A stretch of DNA of 64,000 bases from Anaerococcus prevotii DSM 20548. Its GTDB lineage: Bacteria; Bacillota; Clostridia; Tissierellales; Peptoniphilaceae. The position numbers were made by a program, and so were the translations under genes. Positions 1 to 9,165 of this stretch are shown piece by piece; within the stretch, counting starts at the first letter, position 1, and each line of letters begins with the position of its first letter. Under the pieces are notes generated by a model. The model searched no databases. It had not been told where the DNA came from and saw nothing but the letters and a program-made list of their open reading frames with translations. The stretch is taken from the NCBI RefSeq assembly GCF_000024105.1, contig NC_013171.1, positions 62,001 to 126,000 of the forward strand, written 5' to 3'.

Positions 1-537
1 ATGTCAAACCCTGCAATCTCTGGGACAAACTACGCTGCCCTTAAGGGACTTCTCGACCTATATGGGGAAGAAGAAGGCTGGGCCCTTTTTGAGAAAATCA
101 ATGAAAATATAGATTTCTACTCAAAAAGAGGAAAAGACCCACAAGAGAAGACTGCCCAAGGAGAATTTGCTATTGGAATCATTCCTGTAGACAAAAAGGC
201 CTTTGATGCAGCTCGCGACAATGGACTTTCTGTAGTTTATCCAGAAGATGGGGTAAGCTGGGTGCCAGAAGGAGTTGCTGTATTTAAAGATAGTGAAAAT
301 GCTGATGTAGCCAAGGCTTTCGAAGACTTTATGTTGACAAAGGAAGCCCAAAAGATGATTGCAGAAATCGACGGAAAAGACACTAACCAGCTAATCGTCG
401 AAGGAGCAGAGGGCTTTGACCTAGATCTTCCTAAGGATAAGCTAGTCGACGAGGACCTATCAACATTTGGTACGAAGAGAGACGAAATATTAAATAAATT
501 CAAAGAAATAGCCAAGGATAAGGCTAGAGAAGAATAA
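1..537 (+). CDS. ABC transporter substrate-binding protein, Fe3+ type (C-terminal part)
   Basis: This is the C-terminal part of a family 1 extracellular solute-binding protein; the reading frame is open to the left edge, so the true start and any signal peptide lie outside the window. The 178 visible residues resemble FbpA/AfuA-type iron(III)-binding proteins: a helix-rich segment, a 'GIIPVDKKAF' stretch, and the 'FMLTKEAQKMIAEI' helix that closes the C-lobe in this family. It would deliver ligand to the permease and ATPase encoded just downstream. Iron is inferred from the fused two-domain permease and the ATPase; phosphonate or another small ligand cannot be excluded. The first ATG at position 1 should not be taken as the start. 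Confidence 0.75.
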   Translation: MSNPAISGTNYAALKGLLDLYGEEEGWALFEKINENIDFYSKRGKDPQEKTAQGEFAIGIIPVDKKAFDAARDNGLSVVYPEDGVSWVPEGVAVFKDSENADVAKAFEDFMLTKEAQKMIAEIDGKDTNQLIVEGAEGFDLDLPKDKLVDEDLSTFGTKRDEILNKFKEIAKDKAREE

Positions 538-544
538 TAAGTGA

Positions 545-596
545 GGAGCTTTTACAAAATAGACTTATATAGTTTGCTTGTAAGAGCTCTTTTTAT
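545..596 (+). terminator. Intra-operon hairpin (attenuator or partial terminator)
   Basis: A 12-bp stem (546-557 with 578-589, one G-U pair) is followed by TTTTTAT, and the next gene's ribosome binding site follows at once. Such hairpins between a binding-protein gene and its permease gene are commonly thought to keep the binding protein in excess; that role is inferred here. Confidence 0.6.
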
Positions 597-610
597 AAGA
601 GGAATATGAC

Positions 611-2248
611 TTGATTAAGAAAATAAAATCCCTAATAGTGCCGATAGTCTTAAGTTTAAGTGTAATAATCTTTATCCTAATGCCCTTTGTCTATGTATTT
701 AAAGAGGCATTTTTTCTCGAGTCTGGCTTTAGTCTTGACAATTTCATAAAAGTCCTATGGATGAAGAAATTAATAGGAAACTCCCTTAAACTTTCCCTAG
801 GAACTAGCCTCCTTTCTGTCCTAAGTTCTGTATTTGTAAGTCTTTACCTTTATCTATCGAATAAAAAAATAAGGACAATTATAACTACTATCTTATCCAT
901 AACACTAATCTCCCCACCCTTTGTAACTAGCCTTTCTTACATAAATTTATTTGGCAGACGTGGCTTTATCAGCCATGACCTCTTAGGTCTATCCATCAAT
1001 CCTTACAATATGCGGGGGATTATGACCATGCAGACAGTATCCTTTCTTTCACTAAACACCCTACTTCTTGTAGGATTTTTGGAAAAAATTGATCAAAGGA
1101 TAATTGATTCTGCTAGAAGTTTGGGAGCTGGTACTAATAATATCATAAAAGACATCCTCCTTCCTTCTATGAAAAATGGGATTTCCACTGTCTTTATGCT
1201 AAGTTTCTTTAAGTCTATAGCAGACTTTGCCACTCCAAATATTATAGGAGGGAAATTTTCTGTCTTAGCCTTAGAGGCCTACTTTGAGGTGATAGCTAAT
1301 GGGAATCTCTCCATAGCAGCTTCAATGAATATAATAATTCTATTTTTGACCCTGGTAGTTTATTTTATCTTTGCTAGAAATAGGGGAAATAATACTAGAC
1401 TTGGACTAAGCAATGAAGGTAGGGAGCTTAAGCTTTATAAAAAGACTATCTTGTATTACATAATAGCTTTTGTATCGATATTTCTTATCCTCGTTTTAAG
1501 TATTCTCTATATATCTATAATCTTTACTGCCTTTACTAAAATGAAAAGGGGAAGCTTGGTCTTTACTCTAGATAACTTCAAGGATACTGGTAGATATATC
1601 AACTCCATTAGCCTAAGGTCTATTGGATATTCCTTAATATCAGCCCTAGGCGGCAGTCTTTTAGGCATGCTTATTGGATATTTTTTGATAATCAAGAGGG
1701 TCAAATATATGAAAGTAATAGACTATTTTGCCAACCTACCTTATATAATTCCTGGAATGTTTTTCGGCCTGGGCTATCTTTTGTTTTTTAGAGGAAGGCC
1801 CTTCTACCTAACTGGGACAAGTGCTATAGTAATTCTCAATGTCACCTTCAAGCAATTGCCCTTTTCGACTAGGCTATTTAACGCCTCAATGAAATCAATC
1901 GACAGGAATATATTAAGGGCTATTAGGGACCTAGGGGCAACTTCCTTCTATGAGGTGAAGGACGGGATAATCCCTCTAAGTAGAGAGAGTATGAGGGTAA
2001 GTCTAATTAACGCCTTCACAACAACAATGACCACGGTTGGATCGATTATATTTTTGGTCTACCCATCGAAAAAGCTCATGACCCTTGTGATGTTTGATGT
2101 GATTAATAGCGGTAAATACAATGAAGGTTCGGTAATTGCCCTATATATTCTTTTAATTTGCCTGGTATTTAACCTACTATTCCAGATTCTAACGAAGGGC
2201 CCAAGACTAAGGAGGAAAGATGTATCTAGAAATAAAAAACTTAAGTAA
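611..2248 (+). CDS. ABC transporter permease, fused two-domain Fe3+ type
   Basis: A 545-residue integral membrane protein with two binding-protein-dependent transport domains in tandem, the layout of FbpB/AfuB/SfuB iron permeases. Each half carries an EAA-type loop: 'DSARSLGAGTNNIIKDILLP' in the first half and 'RAIRDLGATSFYEVKDGIIP' in the second. These loops contact the ATPase. It starts with TTG at 611, preceded by AGAGG at 598-602; no better ATG lies in frame before the first membrane segment. It overlaps the ATPase gene by 29 bp, so translation is probably coupled. The substrate (iron) is inferred from the fused architecture. Confidence 0.85.
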   Translation: MIKKIKSLIVPIVLSLSVIIFILMPFVYVFKEAFFLESGFSLDNFIKVLWMKKLIGNSLKLSLGTSLLSVLSSVFVSLYLYLSNKKIRTIITTILSITLISPPFVTSLSYINLFGRRGFISHDLLGLSINPYNMRGIMTMQTVSFLSLNTLLLVGFLEKIDQRIIDSARSLGAGTNNIIKDILLPSMKNGISTVFMLSFFKSIADFATPNIIGGKFSVLALEAYFEVIANGNLSIAASMNIIILFLTLVVYFIFARNRGNNTRLGLSNEGRELKLYKKTILYYIIAFVSIFLILVLSILYISIIFTAFTKMKRGSLVFTLDNFKDTGRYINSISLRSIGYSLISALGGSLLGMLIGYFLIIKRVKYMKVIDYFANLPYIIPGMFFGLGYLLFFRGRPFYLTGTSAIVILNVTFKQLPFSTRLFNASMKSIDRNILRAIRDLGATSFYEVKDGIIPLSRESMRVSLINAFTTTMTTVGSIIFLVYPSKKLMTLVMFDVINSGKYNEGSVIALYILLICLVFNLLFQILTKGPRLRRKDVSRNKKLK

Positions 2249-3149
2249 AAAATACGGAGATAGCTATGCTGTAAAAGACATTTCCTTTGGCCTAGAAGAG
2301 GGAAAATTCTTGTGCCTTTTGGGCCCTTCAGGTTCTGGCAAGTCTACTATCCTTCATTCCATCGGAGGTTTCCTGGACCATCAAGGACAAATCATAATCG
2401 ATGGAGAGGATATAAGTTATGAGAGTCCTGAAGAAAGGGATGTAGCGACAGTCTTTCAATCCTATGCTATATTTCCTCATATGAATGTCCTAGAAAATGT
2501 AATGTATGGACTAAAATTTAAGGCTAAGGATTTAAGCAAAAAAGAGAAGAAAGAAAGAGCCCTGGAGGTTATAGAAAAGGTCGGACTTAAGGGATTTGAG
2601 AGAAGATATGAAAGCGAGCTATCTGGAGGGCAAAAGCAGAGAGTGGCCCTTGCCAGAAGTCTAGTTATAAAACCCAAACTCCTACTGATGGATGAGCCCC
2701 TGTCTGCTCTTGACTACAATTTGAGAAATAAAATGCAAGAAGAGATAAAAAGGATACAAAAGGACTTCAAGATAACGACTATCTTTGTAACCCATGACCG
2801 AAATGAAGCCTTTGCCATGGCAGATGAGATAATTATTCTAAAGGAGGGAAGGCTTATAGAAAAAGCCAGTCCCGAGGAGATTTATAATCATCCCAAAGAC
2901 GACTTTACTCTAAACTTCATGGGCAAGGCCAATATGATCGGTGGGGGTTTCGTAAGACCTGAAAAGATTAGGGAAGATGATAAGGGAGAGGAATTTACCA
3001 TAAAGGATTTAAGATTTGAAGGAGATAGGATAAGAATTTTTCTAAAAAGAGATAATAAAGAACTTGAGATGATTAAATTAAATGATGGGAAAAAGTACAA
3101 GATAGGAGAGAAAATAAAAGTGACCTATAGAATCGAGGAGATAAAATGA
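2220..3149 (+). CDS. ABC transporter ATP-binding protein, Fe3+ type
   Basis: The 309-residue ATPase of the importer. Visible motifs are Walker A GPSGSGKST (residues 35-43), Q-loop in 'VFQSYAIFPHM', signature LSGGQKQR (about 134-141), Walker B LLLMDEP and the switch 'FVTHD'. The C-terminal ~70 residues form a short TOBE-like regulatory extension, as in FbpC/PotA-type proteins. The start at 2220 lies inside the permease gene, preceded by AAGGAGGAAAG, a strong ribosome binding site. It overlaps the following glycosyltransferase gene by 4 bp (ATGA), so all these genes look like one transcript. Confidence 0.88.
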   Translation: MYLEIKNLSKKYGDSYAVKDISFGLEEGKFLCLLGPSGSGKSTILHSIGGFLDHQGQIIIDGEDISYESPEERDVATVFQSYAIFPHMNVLENVMYGLKFKAKDLSKKEKKERALEVIEKVGLKGFERRYESELSGGQKQRVALARSLVIKPKLLLMDEPLSALDYNLRNKMQEEIKRIQKDFKITTIFVTHDRNEAFAMADEIIILKEGRLIEKASPEEIYNHPKDDFTLNFMGKANMIGGGFVRPEKIREDDKGEEFTIKDLRFEGDRIRIFLKRDNKELEMIKLNDGKKYKIGEKIKVTYRIEEIK

Positions 3150-4342
3150 AAATACTGCACGTCTTGACCCAACTTCCACAAAAAACAGGATCGGGAGTCT
3201 ACTTTACGAACTTAATCAAAAGCCTAGAGGATATGGGCCATGAAAACTTAGCCCTATATGGAAGGGAAGAAGGAATAGAGTTAGACTTTCCAATGAAAAA
3301 CTACGAGGAAGTCCTCTATATGACTGATAAGCTTCCCTTTCATATATGTGGAATGAGCGACGTCATGCCTTATGAGTCTACCGTCTATAGCGATATGACA
3401 GAAGATGAGATAGATAGACTTATGGAAGCCTTTGAGGAAAAACTTATCAAAATAAAAAAAGAATTCAAGCCAGAATTAATAATAAGTCATCATCTATTTT
3501 TCCTAACAGACCTGGTAAGAAGGACCTTCCCAGATCTTAAAGTTGTAGGCATTTCTCATGGAACTGATATAAGACAGATTAAAAAACATCCTAGATTTCT
3601 AAAAAGACTTAGCCATATCAAAGATCTCGACCAAGTATTGACTGTAACAGATCAGGAAGACGAAACTATAAGAGAGAAGCTAGGAGTTTCTAATATCACC
3701 CTAATTGGAGGTGGATTTAACCAAGATATATTCTACGAAAATCCTAATCCTAAAAAAGATAAGACCATAAGAATAATGTATGCAGGAAAGATTACCAGAT
3801 CTAAGGGAGTGTTTGAACTAGTCAAAACTATAAATATCCTAGAGAAAAAATATAAAAAAATAAAACTATATATAGTCGGAAACGCCAGCGAAAATGATTT
3901 AAAAATTCTCAAAGAAAATTCAAATTACTCCCAAAATCTAATAATTCACGATGCAGAAGACCAAAAAACAATGGCAGATCATCTAAGAGAAAAGGATATA
4001 TTCGTTCTTCCCTCCTACTTCGAGGCCCTAGGTCTTGTAGCAATCGAGGCCCTGGCTTGCCATAAGCTAGTAGTAACAAGCTACATAGAAGGCCTCGACA
4101 AGCTACTTAGTCCCAAAATCAAAGAGAAAAAGGCCATAGAATTTGTATCCCTACCAAGGATAAAAAATGTAGACCAAGCCTACGAAGAAGATAAGGAAGC
4201 CTACGTAGAAAGACTAGCCCAAGCCATAGATAAGCAAATCCAAAGACTAGATAAAGAAATATTCACAGAAGAAATAGTAAAAGAAATAGACAAATACTCA
4301 TGGAAAAATATGGGTAGGAAGATATTTGAGATAATCAAATAG
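3146..4342 (+). CDS. Glycosyltransferase, GT4 family
   Basis: A 398-residue GT-B fold glycosyltransferase. The N-terminal half has the usual glycine-rich start ('LPQKTGSGVYFTNL'). The C-terminal half has 'IMYAGKITRSKGVFELVKTI', the nucleotide-sugar domain entry, and 'DIFVLPSYFEALGLVAIEAL', whose E-x7-E pattern is typical of GT4 retaining enzymes. No membrane segment is seen, so it is likely cytoplasmic. It begins with ATG overlapping the stop of the ABC ATPase gene by 4 bp, so it is co-transcribed with the iron-type importer, an unusual pairing. Its acceptor cannot be told from the sequence; a cell-surface or small-molecule glycoside is possible. Confidence 0.82.
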   Translation: MKILHVLTQLPQKTGSGVYFTNLIKSLEDMGHENLALYGREEGIELDFPMKNYEEVLYMTDKLPFHICGMSDVMPYESTVYSDMTEDEIDRLMEAFEEKLIKIKKEFKPELIISHHLFFLTDLVRRTFPDLKVVGISHGTDIRQIKKHPRFLKRLSHIKDLDQVLTVTDQEDETIREKLGVSNITLIGGGFNQDIFYENPNPKKDKTIRIMYAGKITRSKGVFELVKTINILEKKYKKIKLYIVGNASENDLKILKENSNYSQNLIIHDAEDQKTMADHLREKDIFVLPSYFEALGLVAIEALACHKLVVTSYIEGLDKLLSPKIKEKKAIEFVSLPRIKNVDQAYEEDKEAYVERLAQAIDKQIQRLDKEIFTEEIVKEIDKYSWKNMGRKIFEIIK

Positions 4343-4354
4343 GGATAAGATAGT

Positions 4355-4378
4355 GGAATTTCACAAGTGAATTTTTAT
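4355..4378 (+). terminator. Short hairpin with T run after the iron-ABC/glycosyltransferase operon
   Basis: TTCAC-AA-GTGAA stem flanked by A and T tracts, followed by TTTTT. It lies 12 bp after the glycosyltransferase stop. The stem is short, so termination may be incomplete. Confidence 0.45.
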
Positions 4379-4403
4379 CCTTTCGCTGTTGTATTCAGCT
4401 AAC

Positions 4404-4485
4404 AAAAAAACCACCAGCAAAAGCTAATGGTCTATGTTGAGATTTCTGTAAATCTCATGAGTTAAACAGCGAAAGTTTATCTTTC
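4404..4485 (-). ncRNA. Candidate small RNA with own promoter and terminator
   Basis: On the minus strand a consensus-like sigma-A promoter (TTTACA at 4515-4520, 17-bp spacer, TATACT at 4492-4497) is followed by about 82 nt ending in a factor-independent terminator: 9-bp stem at 4411-4431 with TTTT loop, then seven T residues. Inside is a perfect hairpin (TGAGATTT/AAATCTCA, 4438-4457). No substantial ORF is present; the best is 8 codons. The 5' part (about 4465-4475) is repeated in inverted orientation at 4380-4390, beyond the terminator. The compact design resembles antisense antitoxin RNAs of type I toxin-antitoxin loci such as RatA, but no toxin ORF was found on the opposite strand. Function unknown. 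Confidence 0.6.
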
Positions 4486-4639
4486 TAATCTAGTATAACA
4501 AGTAAAAACTGATATGTAAAGTCTTTTGCCCTAAATTTAGCCCGATTGGAGACTCTTATGAATTTACAGGGATATTTTCGTTATATTATAAAAATATTTA
4601 AAAAAGATTCGGGTATATATTTAAGGATGAGGAGATAAA

Positions 4640-5743
4640 ATGAAAACATTAATAGCTATAGATACAATCAAAAATTTTGAAGATTCTGTTACTATGGGGA
4701 GGATTTTTAAGGAAGAGTTGTCCTCTAAGTCCTATCCTATACCCTTTCTCGACGGAGGAGAAGGAACGATTGAATCGATGAAGTTTATTTCTAAGGGAGA
4801 CTACCACTATGTAAATGTACATAATCCCTTAAACGAAGCGATTACCGCGAGGTATTTGTTAAATGACGGTTTTGCTACTATAGAGATGGCCGAATCGTCT
4901 GGACTTTCGCTTTTGTATAAGGAGGACCTTGATGTTATGAATGCATCAAGTCTTGGACTTGGAGAAGTCTTCCTGGATGCCTTGGACAATGGGGCGGAAA
5001 GTTTCTACATAGGCGTAGGTGATAGTGCTTCCAATGACATGGGTATGGGCATGCTTTACGCCTTAGGAGCCAGGTTCTATGATGAAGATAACAATAGTCT
5101 TTCTCCTGTAGCCAAAAACTTGGCCAAGGTTAGTAGGATTGATATAGATGAGATTGATCAGAGATTTAAGAAGGCTGATATCAAGATTGCTACAAGCAGC
5201 GAGATGACTCTTTTTGGAGAAAATTCTTTCCTAGAAAACAGAGCCTATAGGAAGGGAGCGAGTGATCTTGATGTGGCGAGACTTTTTAGGGGTTGTGAGA
5301 ACTTCATGGAAAAGACCGCCGAGCTTTTAGGAATTGGCCATGTTGATTTTCCTTCTCTAGGTTCTGGTGGAGGATGTGCTTGGGCCTTGTTTACTTACTT
5401 TAAGGCAAAAATCACCGAGCCAATGGATTATATATTGGAAAAGATTGATTTTAAAGATTTGATCAAGGATATGGATTATCTGATTTTGGGAGAAGACTTA
5501 AGTCAGTTTAATGCCTATTCTTCTATAAATATGGCGAAACTTGCCAAAAGATACAATGATAAGATAAAGATTATCTTCCTCCATGATGGTAGTAATGAAG
5601 ATAATTACGATGCGAGATACTTTGATTATATTTACAAATACCATATAGATAACAATCTGGATAGGAAGACTCTCCTAGAAAAGATTAGAGAGCTTGCAGG
5701 CGAGGTCAATAACAAGTACCTAACAAGTCCTGAAATTAGCTAG
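4640..5743 (+). CDS. Glycerate kinase
   Basis: A 367-residue glycerate kinase of the GlxK/GarK family, which phosphorylates glycerate with ATP so that it can enter glycolysis. Visible family features are 'PFLDGGEGTIESM' near the N-terminus (the D-G-G-E-G-T motif), 'MAESSGLSLL', 'GVGDSASNDMGMGML' and 'SLGSGGGCAW'. The length matches the family (about 370-380). The start ATG has AGGAGATAAA just upstream. A possible promoter is TTTACA at about 4563 with an AT-rich -10. It stands alone between the small RNA locus and the rhomboid gene. Which glycerate isomer or phosphorylation position it uses cannot be told. Confidence 0.88.
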   Translation: MKTLIAIDTIKNFEDSVTMGRIFKEELSSKSYPIPFLDGGEGTIESMKFISKGDYHYVNVHNPLNEAITARYLLNDGFATIEMAESSGLSLLYKEDLDVMNASSLGLGEVFLDALDNGAESFYIGVGDSASNDMGMGMLYALGARFYDEDNNSLSPVAKNLAKVSRIDIDEIDQRFKKADIKIATSSEMTLFGENSFLENRAYRKGASDLDVARLFRGCENFMEKTAELLGIGHVDFPSLGSGGGCAWALFTYFKAKITEPMDYILEKIDFKDLIKDMDYLILGEDLSQFNAYSSINMAKLAKRYNDKIKIIFLHDGSNEDNYDARYFDYIYKYHIDNNLDRKTLLEKIRELAGEVNNKYLTSPEIS

Positions 5744-5765
5744 GAAAGCGGTACAATCATCTATT

Positions 5766-6443
5766 ATGAATATTAAAAAATTAGGAGAAACAAAAGTGAC
5801 TACTGTCCTTATGATAATCAATATAGCAGTTTTCGCTATAATGACTTTGACAGGAGGAAGCGAGAGTATTGAAAATATCGTAAGATTTGGAGCAATGGTC
5901 AAGCCCTTGTTTTATCAAGGCGAATGGTGGAGAGCCCTTACGGCAGCCTTTATTCATATCGGATTTTTCCATATTTTGTTTAATATGTACTTCCTTTATA
6001 ATATAGGACCTCTTTTTGAGAGACTTTATGGATCTATTAACTTTCTAATAATCTACATCCTGGCTGGAGTTTTGGGCAATCTCTTTACCTACGCTTTCGG
6101 CGGGGCTAATACTGTCTCTGCCGGAGCTTCCACTTCCCTATATGGGATGTTTGGACTTGCTATTGGTCTTATGATTAACTACAAGGATGACGAGATATTA
6201 AGAGGACTTGGAGCGAGTTTTATTTCTATAATAGTTATAAATATAGTCTATTCCTTGCTTGCTCCTGGAATTGGAATTCAAGGACACATGGGAGGATTTT
6301 TGGCAGGTGTTCTTCTAGCGGGAATTTTCCCTGTTGTAAATAGACAGCTTCCAAAGACTACTATCATAGTTTCTGTATTAGCCTTCATAATCTTGGCTTT
6401 CTTGTTTATAAGAATTGGTAATAAGAGTCTGGGTGTTGGCTAA
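5766..6443 (+). CDS. Rhomboid family intramembrane serine protease
   Basis: A 225-residue polytopic protein with the rhomboid core. The 'HIGFFHILFNMYFLYNIG' segment carries the conserved H-x3-N of TM2. The serine motif is 'GASTSLYG', where most relatives have GASGAIFG-like sequences, but the catalytic Ser and closing Gly are in place. The partner histidine is in 'GIQGHMGGFLAG'. It should cleave membrane-spanning substrates inside the bilayer; substrates are unknown. The ribosome binding site is weak. The gene starts 22 bp after glycerate kinase and is separated by 1 bp from the following lipoprotein gene. Confidence 0.9.
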   Translation: MNIKKLGETKVTTVLMIINIAVFAIMTLTGGSESIENIVRFGAMVKPLFYQGEWWRALTAAFIHIGFFHILFNMYFLYNIGPLFERLYGSINFLIIYILAGVLGNLFTYAFGGANTVSAGASTSLYGMFGLAIGLMINYKDDEILRGLGASFISIIVINIVYSLLAPGIGIQGHMGGFLAGVLLAGIFPVVNRQLPKTTIIVSVLAFIILAFLFIRIGNKSLGVG

Positions 6444-6444
6444 G

Positions 6445-7269
6445 ATGAAGTTATGGATATTAAGTCTAGTGTTTTTGTTAAGTGCATGTTCCTTTCAGTC
6501 TAAGGAGGAGTTCGAGAAAGAGATTGACGAAGTGGATAAGCCCAAAGAAACTATAGAGATGCCGGAGGTAACTTACAAGGATGCATCTACCAAGGAGACT
6601 ATTAGAAAAATCGACTTCGAAAAAGATTATAAGAAGGCTGTTATTGGTGATAATATAAGCCTTGATAAGGCTACAGGATTTATCAAGGAGATAAATTTTG
6701 CAGGAAGTCAAGTTGGCTTTGTACTGGAGAAAGATCAAGCAAATATCTTAAATCTTAAGCTAGTCTATGACGATGAAGGAAAGGTTGAGTATACTTACGG
6801 ACCTCTTTCAAGAGAAGACGAACTTGTAAGTAGGATCAAGGTCATAAGCTTTGATTCGGAAAGCGGACCTATGCTTTTAGTAAGCGAGCTTTCAGTCTTT
6901 GAAAATGAAAGTGTAAGTAATTACTATTTATACAATAAATATCTAAGCCTGCTCGATTCTTTTTCCTTCTACAATACGACTGGAAAAATCGAGCCTGAAG
7001 TCAGAAGGCTAGATGATTTGGTAGAATCTAGTGAAACTTCTACTAAGAAGGACCTTAAGGAAGCTATCAGGTCTAGGATAGAATCTGAAGATAAATATTT
7101 ACAAGATATTTCTAGGGCCTATGGCTTAGATATGGACTTGGCGAAGGACACTATTTTAGGAGAAGAGCTTGAAATAGGAAATCTTCTTTACGACAAAAAG
7201 GATAGGGAGATTTTAAATATCGAAAAGAGAAAGAGTGAAGATGGGAAAGATACCATCACTATAAAATAG
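6445..7269 (+). CDS. Predicted lipoprotein of unknown function
   Basis: A 274-residue protein starting at ATG 6445; an upstream in-frame ATG at 6415 lies inside the rhomboid gene and would put an odd extension before the signal peptide. From 6445 the N-terminus is a clean lipoprotein signal, with lipobox LSAC about 15-18 residues in. The mature part is charged, with no membrane segment and no domain that I recognise. It lies between the rhomboid protease and pepF genes at very short spacing (1 bp and 8 bp), so it is probably co-transcribed. It could be a rhomboid partner or substrate, but that is a guess from position only. Confidence 0.75.
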   Translation: MKLWILSLVFLLSACSFQSKEEFEKEIDEVDKPKETIEMPEVTYKDASTKETIRKIDFEKDYKKAVIGDNISLDKATGFIKEINFAGSQVGFVLEKDQANILNLKLVYDDEGKVEYTYGPLSREDELVSRIKVISFDSESGPMLLVSELSVFENESVSNYYLYNKYLSLLDSFSFYNTTGKIEPEVRRLDDLVESSETSTKKDLKEAIRSRIESEDKYLQDISRAYGLDMDLAKDTILGEELEIGNLLYDKKDREILNIEKRKSEDGKDTITIK

Positions 7270-7277
7270 GAGAAAAA

Positions 7278-9056
7278 ATGGAAAGAAAAGATATAGATCA
7301 AAGATTAAAATGGGATACTACTTCGATTTATGCCAAAGACGAAGACTTCTACGAAGATATAGAAAATATCAAGAAATTAGCTGATAAGCTCGTGGGATTT
7401 AAGGGAAAAATCACAGCTAGCCTAGATAATTTCAAAGAATTTATCAAATTAGATGAAGAGTTTTCTAGAAAATTAGAGAAAGCTTGTGTCTACGCATCAT
7501 TAAAAAGCGATGAAGATACTAGGGTTACCAAATACCAAGAGATGGATCAAGTTGCTACCAACACATACGTTGCCCTAACCGAAGCCCTATCTTTCGTAAG
7601 ACCAGAGCTTTTGGCAACAGATCAAGAAAAGATTAAGGAATACCTAAAAGATCCTGAAATAGCACATCTTTCTCACTACTTTGAAGATATTGCTAGATAC
7701 AAAGACCACACCTTGGATGAAAAAAGTGAGCAAATAATAGCAAGCTTTGGTAAGACTGCCCAAAATCCAAGTGCGACCTACATGATTTTCTCAAATGCTG
7801 ACATGTCCTTTCCAAGCGTAGAAAAAGACGGAGAAGAGATAGAAATTACTGATGCGAACTTCGTAAACTTACAACAAGATAAGGATAGGGACTTTAGACG
7901 AAAAGTATATGAGGAATATTACAAGACCTATAGACAATTCTCAAACACCCTAGCAAGCACTCTAGATGGAGACTTCTCAGCTCACAACACAGAAGCTAAG
8001 CTTAGAGGATTCTCATCAGCTAGAGAAATGAGCTTGTTTGCTAATAACTTACCAGAAGAAATCTACGACAACCTATTAGAGGTAGTCCACGACAATGTCG
8101 ATATACACAGGGATTACACCACACTTAGGAAAGAATTCCTCGGAGTAGATGACTTAGGATTCCATGATATTTACATGCCGCTTGTAAAAGATTATGATAG
8201 GAAAATCGAATTCGATGAAGCTAAAGAAATCGTCCTCGAAGCTATCAAACCACTCGGCGAGGAATACGTAGAGGTAGCAAAGAAGGGATTTGAAACTGGA
8301 TGGTTCGACGTTTGTCCAAACAAGGGCAAGAGGGGCGGAGCTTACTCATCAGGCTCTTACGATACCCAACCATTCATCTTACTCAACTACACAAATACAA
8401 TAGATGATGTATTTACAGTAATTCACGAGTTAGGTCACTCCATGCATTCCTACTACACAAGGAGCAATCAAGAATACCAATACGGTTCTTATTCAATATT
8501 CTTGGCAGAGATTGCATCAACTACCAACGAGCTTCTTCTCCTAGACTATATGCTCAAAAATTCCAAGTCTGAAGAAGAAACAGCTTATCTACTAAACTAC
8601 TTTGTAAACCAATTCAAATCAACAGTCTTTAGACAAACTATGTTTGCAGAATTCGAGCATAAGGTAAACAAATTGGTAGAAGCAGGTGAGCCAATTCCGG
8701 CAGAAAGGCTTCACGGAATATACAAAGAATTAAACGAAGATCTTTTCGGAAAAGATATAGAAGTAGATGAATTTATATCTGCAGAATGGGCGAGAATCCC
8801 ACACTTCTACATGTTCTACTACGTCTTCCAATATGCGACAGGATTTATGAGTGCTGTTGCCCTAAGTCAAAAAATCCTTCATGGAACAGATGAGGATAGA
8901 GCGGCTTATCTAGACTACCTAAAGGCAGGAGAGAGCGAATATCCACTAGAAGTCCTAAAGAAAGCGGGAGTCGATATGACAGGCAAGGATGCCATGCAAA
9001 AGGCTATGGATGTAGCAAGAGATGCTCTAAAAGATTTAAGAGAAGCAATATTATAA
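7278..9056 (+). CDS. pepF: Oligoendopeptidase F (M3 metallopeptidase)
   Basis: A 592-residue M3B zinc peptidase that hydrolyses short peptides in the cytoplasm. The zinc-binding HExxH motif is seen as 'VIHELGHSMHSYYTRS' (His-Glu near residues 383-387), followed by the third ligand region 'IFLAEIASTTNELLLLDYML'. The N-terminal half is the helical substrate-gating region of PepF. Length matches the family (about 600). The start has AGGAGAAAAA upstream. It is the last gene of the cluster and is followed by a terminator. It fits an organism that ferments amino acids and peptides. Confidence 0.95.
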   Translation: MERKDIDQRLKWDTTSIYAKDEDFYEDIENIKKLADKLVGFKGKITASLDNFKEFIKLDEEFSRKLEKACVYASLKSDEDTRVTKYQEMDQVATNTYVALTEALSFVRPELLATDQEKIKEYLKDPEIAHLSHYFEDIARYKDHTLDEKSEQIIASFGKTAQNPSATYMIFSNADMSFPSVEKDGEEIEITDANFVNLQQDKDRDFRRKVYEEYYKTYRQFSNTLASTLDGDFSAHNTEAKLRGFSSAREMSLFANNLPEEIYDNLLEVVHDNVDIHRDYTTLRKEFLGVDDLGFHDIYMPLVKDYDRKIEFDEAKEIVLEAIKPLGEEYVEVAKKGFETGWFDVCPNKGKRGGAYSSGSYDTQPFILLNYTNTIDDVFTVIHELGHSMHSYYTRSNQEYQYGSYSIFLAEIASTTNELLLLDYMLKNSKSEEETAYLLNYFVNQFKSTVFRQTMFAEFEHKVNKLVEAGEPIPAERLHGIYKELNEDLFGKDIEVDEFISAEWARIPHFYMFYYVFQYATGFMSAVALSQKILHGTDEDRAAYLDYLKAGESEYPLEVLKKAGVDMTGKDAMQKAMDVARDALKDLREAIL

Positions 9057-9071
9057 AAATATAAGTTATGG

Positions 9072-9099
9072 GGCTATGGCTATGCTGTAGCCTTTTTTA
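9072..9099 (+). terminator. Factor-independent terminator after pepF
   Basis: GGCTATGG pairs with CTGTAGCC (two G-U pairs), followed by TTTTTTAT. Confidence 0.75.
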
Positions 9100-9165
9100 T
9101 TTAAGCTTTAATTTGGGTAAATATAAATATAAGTGTAGCTGTTAATAAATAGAAAAGAGTATCTT

